From JAZDKP01 sp043802925 (lineage in GTDB: Bacteria > Fibrobacterota > OXYB2-FULL-49-7 > JAEUSG01), in the NCBI GenBank assembly GCA_043802925.1, contig JAZDKP010000017.1, positions 1 to 17,038 on the forward strand: 17,038 bases of DNA. Direction: 5' to 3'. How positions within the stretch are numbered: position 1 is the first letter of the stretch; every line of letters starts with the position of its first letter. Shown in pieces: positions 14,062 to 17,038 of this stretch. Made by a program: the position numbers and the translations under genes. The notes under the pieces were generated by a model. The model saw nothing but the letters and a program-made list of their open reading frames with translations, made no database searches and was not told where the DNA came from.

Positions 14062-16509
14062 ATGAACGGAATGTTTACAGAACGGGTGAAAAAAGTGATG
14101 CAACTCGCGCGCGAAGAGGCCGTGCGCCTGGGGAACGACTACGTGGGCACCGAGCACCTCCTCCTCGGATTGATACGCGAAGGCGACGGCGTGGCAGTGG
14201 CCGTGCTGCAGAGCCTCAACGTCGACCTGAACGAACTCATGAAGACCGTCGAAAAATCCGTGTCCAGTTCGGGCGGTATGATGACCCTCGGCCAGATGCT
14301 CCCCTTCACGCCGCGCGCCAAGAAAGTGCTCGAAACCGCGGCGCAGGAGGCGCGCACCATGAGCCACAAGTACATCGGTACCGAGCACCTGCTCCTGGCC
14401 CTCCTGTCGGACCGCGAATCCTCGTCGGCCAACGCGCTCGGGGCCGTCAATGTCGACTACGACAAGGCCAAGACCGAAATCGAACGCATCCTGAAAGGCG
14501 GCGAGGAACTGTCGCAGGGCGGCGAGCCCGTGGGCGGCGCCAAAAGCAAGACCCCCTTCCTCGACCACTTCGGCCGCGATCTCACCACGCTGGCGCGGCG
14601 CGACGAACTCGACCCCGTCATCGGCCGCGAGGAGGAAATCGAACGCGTCATCCAGATACTCTCGCGCCGTAAAAAAAACAATCCGGTGCTCATCGGCGAG
14701 CCGGGTGTGGGCAAAACGGCCATCGTGGAAGGGTTGGCGCAAAAGATCGTGAAAAAACAGATCCCCGAAGTGCTGGAGAACAAGCGCGTCATCACGCTCG
14801 ACATGGCCACCATCGTGGCGGGCACCAAATACCGCGGCCAGTTCGAGGAGCGGCTCAAGGCCCTGTTGCAGGAATTGCAGAAGGACCGGACCGCCATCAT
14901 CTTCATCGACGAGCTGCACACCATTGTGGGCGCGGGCGGCAGCGAGGGTTCCCTCGACGCGTCCAACATCTTCAAACCGGCCCTGTCGCGCGGTGAAATC
15001 CAGTGCATCGGCGCCACCACACTCGACGAATACCGCAAGCACATCGAAAAGGACGGCGCGCTCGAACGACGCTTCCAGACCATTCTGGTCAACCCGCCCT
15101 CCGTGGACGAAGCCATCCTCATCATCCACGGACTCAAGGACAAGTACGAAAAGCACCACAAGGTCAGCTACACCAAGGAGGCGCTCGAAGCCACGGTCCG
15201 GCTTTCCGAACGCTACATCTCGGACCGTTTTCTCCCCGACAAGGCCATTGACGTCATGGATGAGGCCGGCGCCCGGCTGCGCCTCTCGTCGCTCGCCGTG
15301 CCGCCCGAAATCCACGCCACGGAACTGACGCTCGAGGAAACCGTCAAGGAAAAGGAGGCCGCGGTCGAGAACCAGGAGTTTGAAAAGGCGGCCGCGCTGC
15401 GCGACAAGCAGGAGAAGATACGCGCGGAGCTGAACGAGGCGCGCATCCAGTGGCGCGAGAAAAAATCGAGCGAGCGGCTGGTGGTCGACGAAAACATCAT
15501 CTCCGAGGTGGTGGCAAAAATGACCGGCATCCCGCTCGCGCGCATGGAGCAGGCCGAATCCAGCAAGCTGCTCAACATGGAGGAGTCGCTTAAAAAGCGA
15601 ATCGTGGGCCAAGAGCAGGCCATCGCGGCCATTTCCAAGGCCATCCGCCGGTCGCGCGCCGGAATGCGCGATGTCAAACGCCCGCTCGGCTCCTTCATTT
15701 TCCTCGGTCCCACGGGCGTGGGAAAAACCGAGCTCGCCAAGGCACTCGCCGAACAGCTCTTTGAAAGCGTGGACGCGCTGGTGCGCCTTGACATGTCCGA
15801 GTACATGGAAAAATTCGCGGTCTCGCGACTGGTCGGCGCGCCCCCCGGCTACATCGGCTACGACGAAGGCGGCCAGCTCACGGAAAAAATCCGTAAAAAA
15901 CCCTATGCAGTGGTCCTGCTCGATGAGATCGAAAAGGCGCACCCCGACGTCTTCAACATCCTCCTGCAAATCCTCGACGCCGGCCACCTCACCGACAGCT
16001 ACGGCCGCCGCGTCAATTTCAAAAACACCATCATCATCATGACCAGCAACGTGGGCACGCGCGACCTGCGCAAAAATACCGCCTTCGGGTTCAGCAAGGA
16101 CGGTTCCAAGTCCCTGCAGGAAGCCATGGAGTCCAAAGTCAAAGACGAGGTAAAGAAACTCTTCAACCCGGAATTCCTCAATCGTATCGATGAGACCATC
16201 ATCTTCAACTCCCTCGAAAAGAAGGAGCTCGAACAAATCGTCGAGATCCTGCTCAAGGACGTGGAAGATCATATGCGCGCCAAAAACATCACGCTCGTGC
16301 TCACCGCCACGGCCAAGGAGTTCATTGTTGAGAAAGGCACGGAACCCGGCCTGGGCGCCCGCCCGCTCAAGCGCGCCATTGAACGCATGATTGAGGACAA
16401 ACTGGCCGAGGACTTCATCCGCGGAAAATTCAAGGAAGGCGCCACCATCAAGATCACGCGCAAGGACGACGAACTCGTGTTCGCTGAAACCAAGAAGAAG
16501 GCCGACTAG
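14062..16509 (+). CDS. clpC: ClpC-type AAA+ unfoldase of the Clp protease
   Basis: 815 residues, close to the usual ClpC length. It unfolds substrate proteins and feeds them to ClpP in the cytoplasm. The N domain has its two repeats (FTERVKKVMQLAREEAVRL and FTPRAKKVLETAAQEAR, each followed by GTEHLLL). NBD1 has Walker A GEPGVGKT at 212-219 and Walker B IIFIDELHT. The middle domain contains a UVR-like segment (EKEAAVENQEFEKAAALRDK) typical of ClpC and absent from ClpA. NBD2 has Walker A GPTGVGKT at 549-556 and VVLLDEIEKAHPD. The Phe675-Gly676-Phe677 tripeptide sits where ClpC has its ClpP-docking loop. AAGGAG lies 8 nt before the ATG. No ctsR or mcsAB genes are adjacent, unlike in Firmicutes. 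Confidence 0.95.
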   Translation: MNGMFTERVKKVMQLAREEAVRLGNDYVGTEHLLLGLIREGDGVAVAVLQSLNVDLNELMKTVEKSVSSSGGMMTLGQMLPFTPRAKKVLETAAQEARTMSHKYIGTEHLLLALLSDRESSSANALGAVNVDYDKAKTEIERILKGGEELSQGGEPVGGAKSKTPFLDHFGRDLTTLARRDELDPVIGREEEIERVIQILSRRKKNNPVLIGEPGVGKTAIVEGLAQKIVKKQIPEVLENKRVITLDMATIVAGTKYRGQFEERLKALLQELQKDRTAIIFIDELHTIVGAGGSEGSLDASNIFKPALSRGEIQCIGATTLDEYRKHIEKDGALERRFQTILVNPPSVDEAILIIHGLKDKYEKHHKVSYTKEALEATVRLSERYISDRFLPDKAIDVMDEAGARLRLSSLAVPPEIHATELTLEETVKEKEAAVENQEFEKAAALRDKQEKIRAELNEARIQWREKKSSERLVVDENIISEVVAKMTGIPLARMEQAESSKLLNMEESLKKRIVGQEQAIAAISKAIRRSRAGMRDVKRPLGSFIFLGPTGVGKTELAKALAEQLFESVDALVRLDMSEYMEKFAVSRLVGAPPGYIGYDEGGQLTEKIRKKPYAVVLLDEIEKAHPDVFNILLQILDAGHLTDSYGRRVNFKNTIIIMTSNVGTRDLRKNTAFGFSKDGSKSLQEAMESKVKDEVKKLFNPEFLNRIDETIIFNSLEKKELEQIVEILLKDVEDHMRAKNITLVLTATAKEFIVEKGTEPGLGARPLKRAIERMIEDKLAEDFIRGKFKEGATIKITRKDDELVFAETKKKAD

Positions 16510-16530
16510 GGTCCCGTGCCATGGGCTCTG

Positions 16531-16540
16531 GAGGAAGGAG
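16531..16540 (+). promoter_or_regulatory. Ribosome binding site fixing a TTG start
   Basis: GAGGAAGGAG ends 6 nt before TTG at 16547. The nearby ATG at 16521 is in a different frame from the conserved-looking product, so this site decides the TTG start of the next gene. Confidence 0.7.
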
Positions 16541-16546
16541 ACGCCT

Positions 16547-17038
16547 TTGCCCGCATCCGGCGGATTCCGTCTGAAAAAACGCTGGCTCTTTCCCCTCCTG
16601 ACCCTCCTTTTCGGCGTTTTTGTTCTTACCCAGGTCTGGGACCTCATCCAGATCAACCAAAGCGTCAAAAAGGCCATCCTCCACAGGGCCGCGCCTTACC
16701 TCGGCGCGGACATCTCCATCCAGCGCGTCTCGCTCGGGTTCGGCAGCCTTCATATCCGCGGCCTGCTGCTCCGTGATAAAAAAGGCGTCCGTCAGCTCTT
16801 TATCCGTGACATTAAAATTGTGCCCGACTGGCCGCACCTTATCCGTTCCCGCTTCGACTTTGCCCGGAGCGTGAAAAGAATAGAGTTCGTGAAGCCGCGA
16901 CTCACCCTCGCCCTGCTCCAGCCCGCCGATGCCTCCCCGACCGGGCCGGCCGGGGCCGCCGCGTCCGAGGCGCACGCCGCGCCCCCGGCCTTTGACCTGT
17001 CGCGCTTCCCCATCGACAGCATCACAATCCGCAAAGGG
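16547..17038 (+). CDS. AsmA/TamB-like inner-membrane protein, N-terminal part
   Basis: 164 codons to the window edge, with no stop. Reading from TTG gives MPASGGFRLKKRWLFPLLTL, a basic N-terminus and one transmembrane helix (about 13-29), then a periplasmic region: SVKKAILHRAAPYLGADISI followed by alternating beta segments (RVSLGFGSLHIRGLLLRDKK, FIRDIKIVPDWPHL). This start, helix then AILHRAAPYLGADISIQRVS and GLLLRD, is typical of AsmA, YhdP and TamB relatives, large bridge-like proteins that carry phospholipids between the two membranes or help assemble outer-membrane proteins. A low-complexity Ala/Pro-rich stretch lies at about 126-148. It follows clpC by 37 nt and may be cotranscribed. The exact subfamily cannot be told from this portion. 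Confidence 0.65.
   Translation, partial: MPASGGFRLKKRWLFPLLTLLFGVFVLTQVWDLIQINQSVKKAILHRAAPYLGADISIQRVSLGFGSLHIRGLLLRDKKGVRQLFIRDIKIVPDWPHLIRSRFDFARSVKRIEFVKPRLTLALLQPADASPTGPAGAAASEAHAAPPAFDLSRFPIDSITIRKG

Noticed and set aside
14671..14678. Run of eight A in clpC as a slippage site
   Set aside because: It encodes conserved Lys-Lys-Asn in the segment before Walker A and is of ordinary length; nothing suggests programmed or phase-variable slippage.
16521..16523. ATG 12 nt after the clpC stop as start of the last gene
   Set aside because: It is in another frame from the AsmA-like product and precedes the ribosome site; TTG at 16547 fits both the spacing and the protein.
14002..16677. An 891-codon open frame antisense to clpC
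   Set aside because: It mirrors the clpC codons, which use G or C at third positions and so leave the opposite strand free of stops. The product has no recognisable domain, while clpC on the other strand is unmistakable.

Overview
The window looks like chromosomal DNA of a GC-rich, Gram-negative bacterium. An lpxA gene implies lipid A and an outer membrane. A FapA-type protein and a sigma-54 two-component system suggest motility. ClpC rather than ClpA is used. This mix would fit groups such as spirochaetes or Fibrobacterota, but no marker here settles the phylum. I see no tRNA, rRNA, CRISPR array, transposase or phage gene. Coding density is high and the content is mostly cellular housekeeping plus signalling.

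Layout. From 11380 down to the left edge, ten genes run on the minus strand. The first block is a FapA/DUF342 protein, a secreted TPR protein, a small helical protein, a soluble PAS histidine kinase and an NtrC-type response regulator. The two junctions around the small helical gene are 4-nt ATGA overlaps. After a 92-bp gap with a putative promoter comes a second block: a HAMP-GGDEF membrane sensor, a TPR protein with an AgmX/TonB-like tail, an RmlD-like reductase, a 39-residue membrane microprotein and asnS (cut by the window edge).

From 11423 rightward five genes run on the plus strand. A NusG domain II protein overlaps a Gx-transporter protein that carries an extra EcfT-like half. These are followed by lpxA, clpC and the start of an AsmA/TamB-like membrane protein that begins with TTG. 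Conspicuous DNA structures lie in the spaces on this side: a bulged hairpin starting at the stop codon of the Gx gene, a second small hairpin, an apparently leaderless lpxA start, and a perfect 50-bp palindrome that supplies the lpxA stop codon.

How they may work together. The first minus-strand block resembles a flagellar control unit in which a cytoplasmic kinase signals to a sigma-54 activator, with FapA and TPR partners. The regulator gene carries a run of ten G between its ATPase and DNA-binding domains, so slippage there could switch it off. The NusG_II/Gx pair resembles the pair used in flavin-based extracellular electron transfer in Gram-positive bacteria, here with the substrate-binding and coupling parts of an ECF-like transporter fused. 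These functional links are inferences from domain content and gene order.
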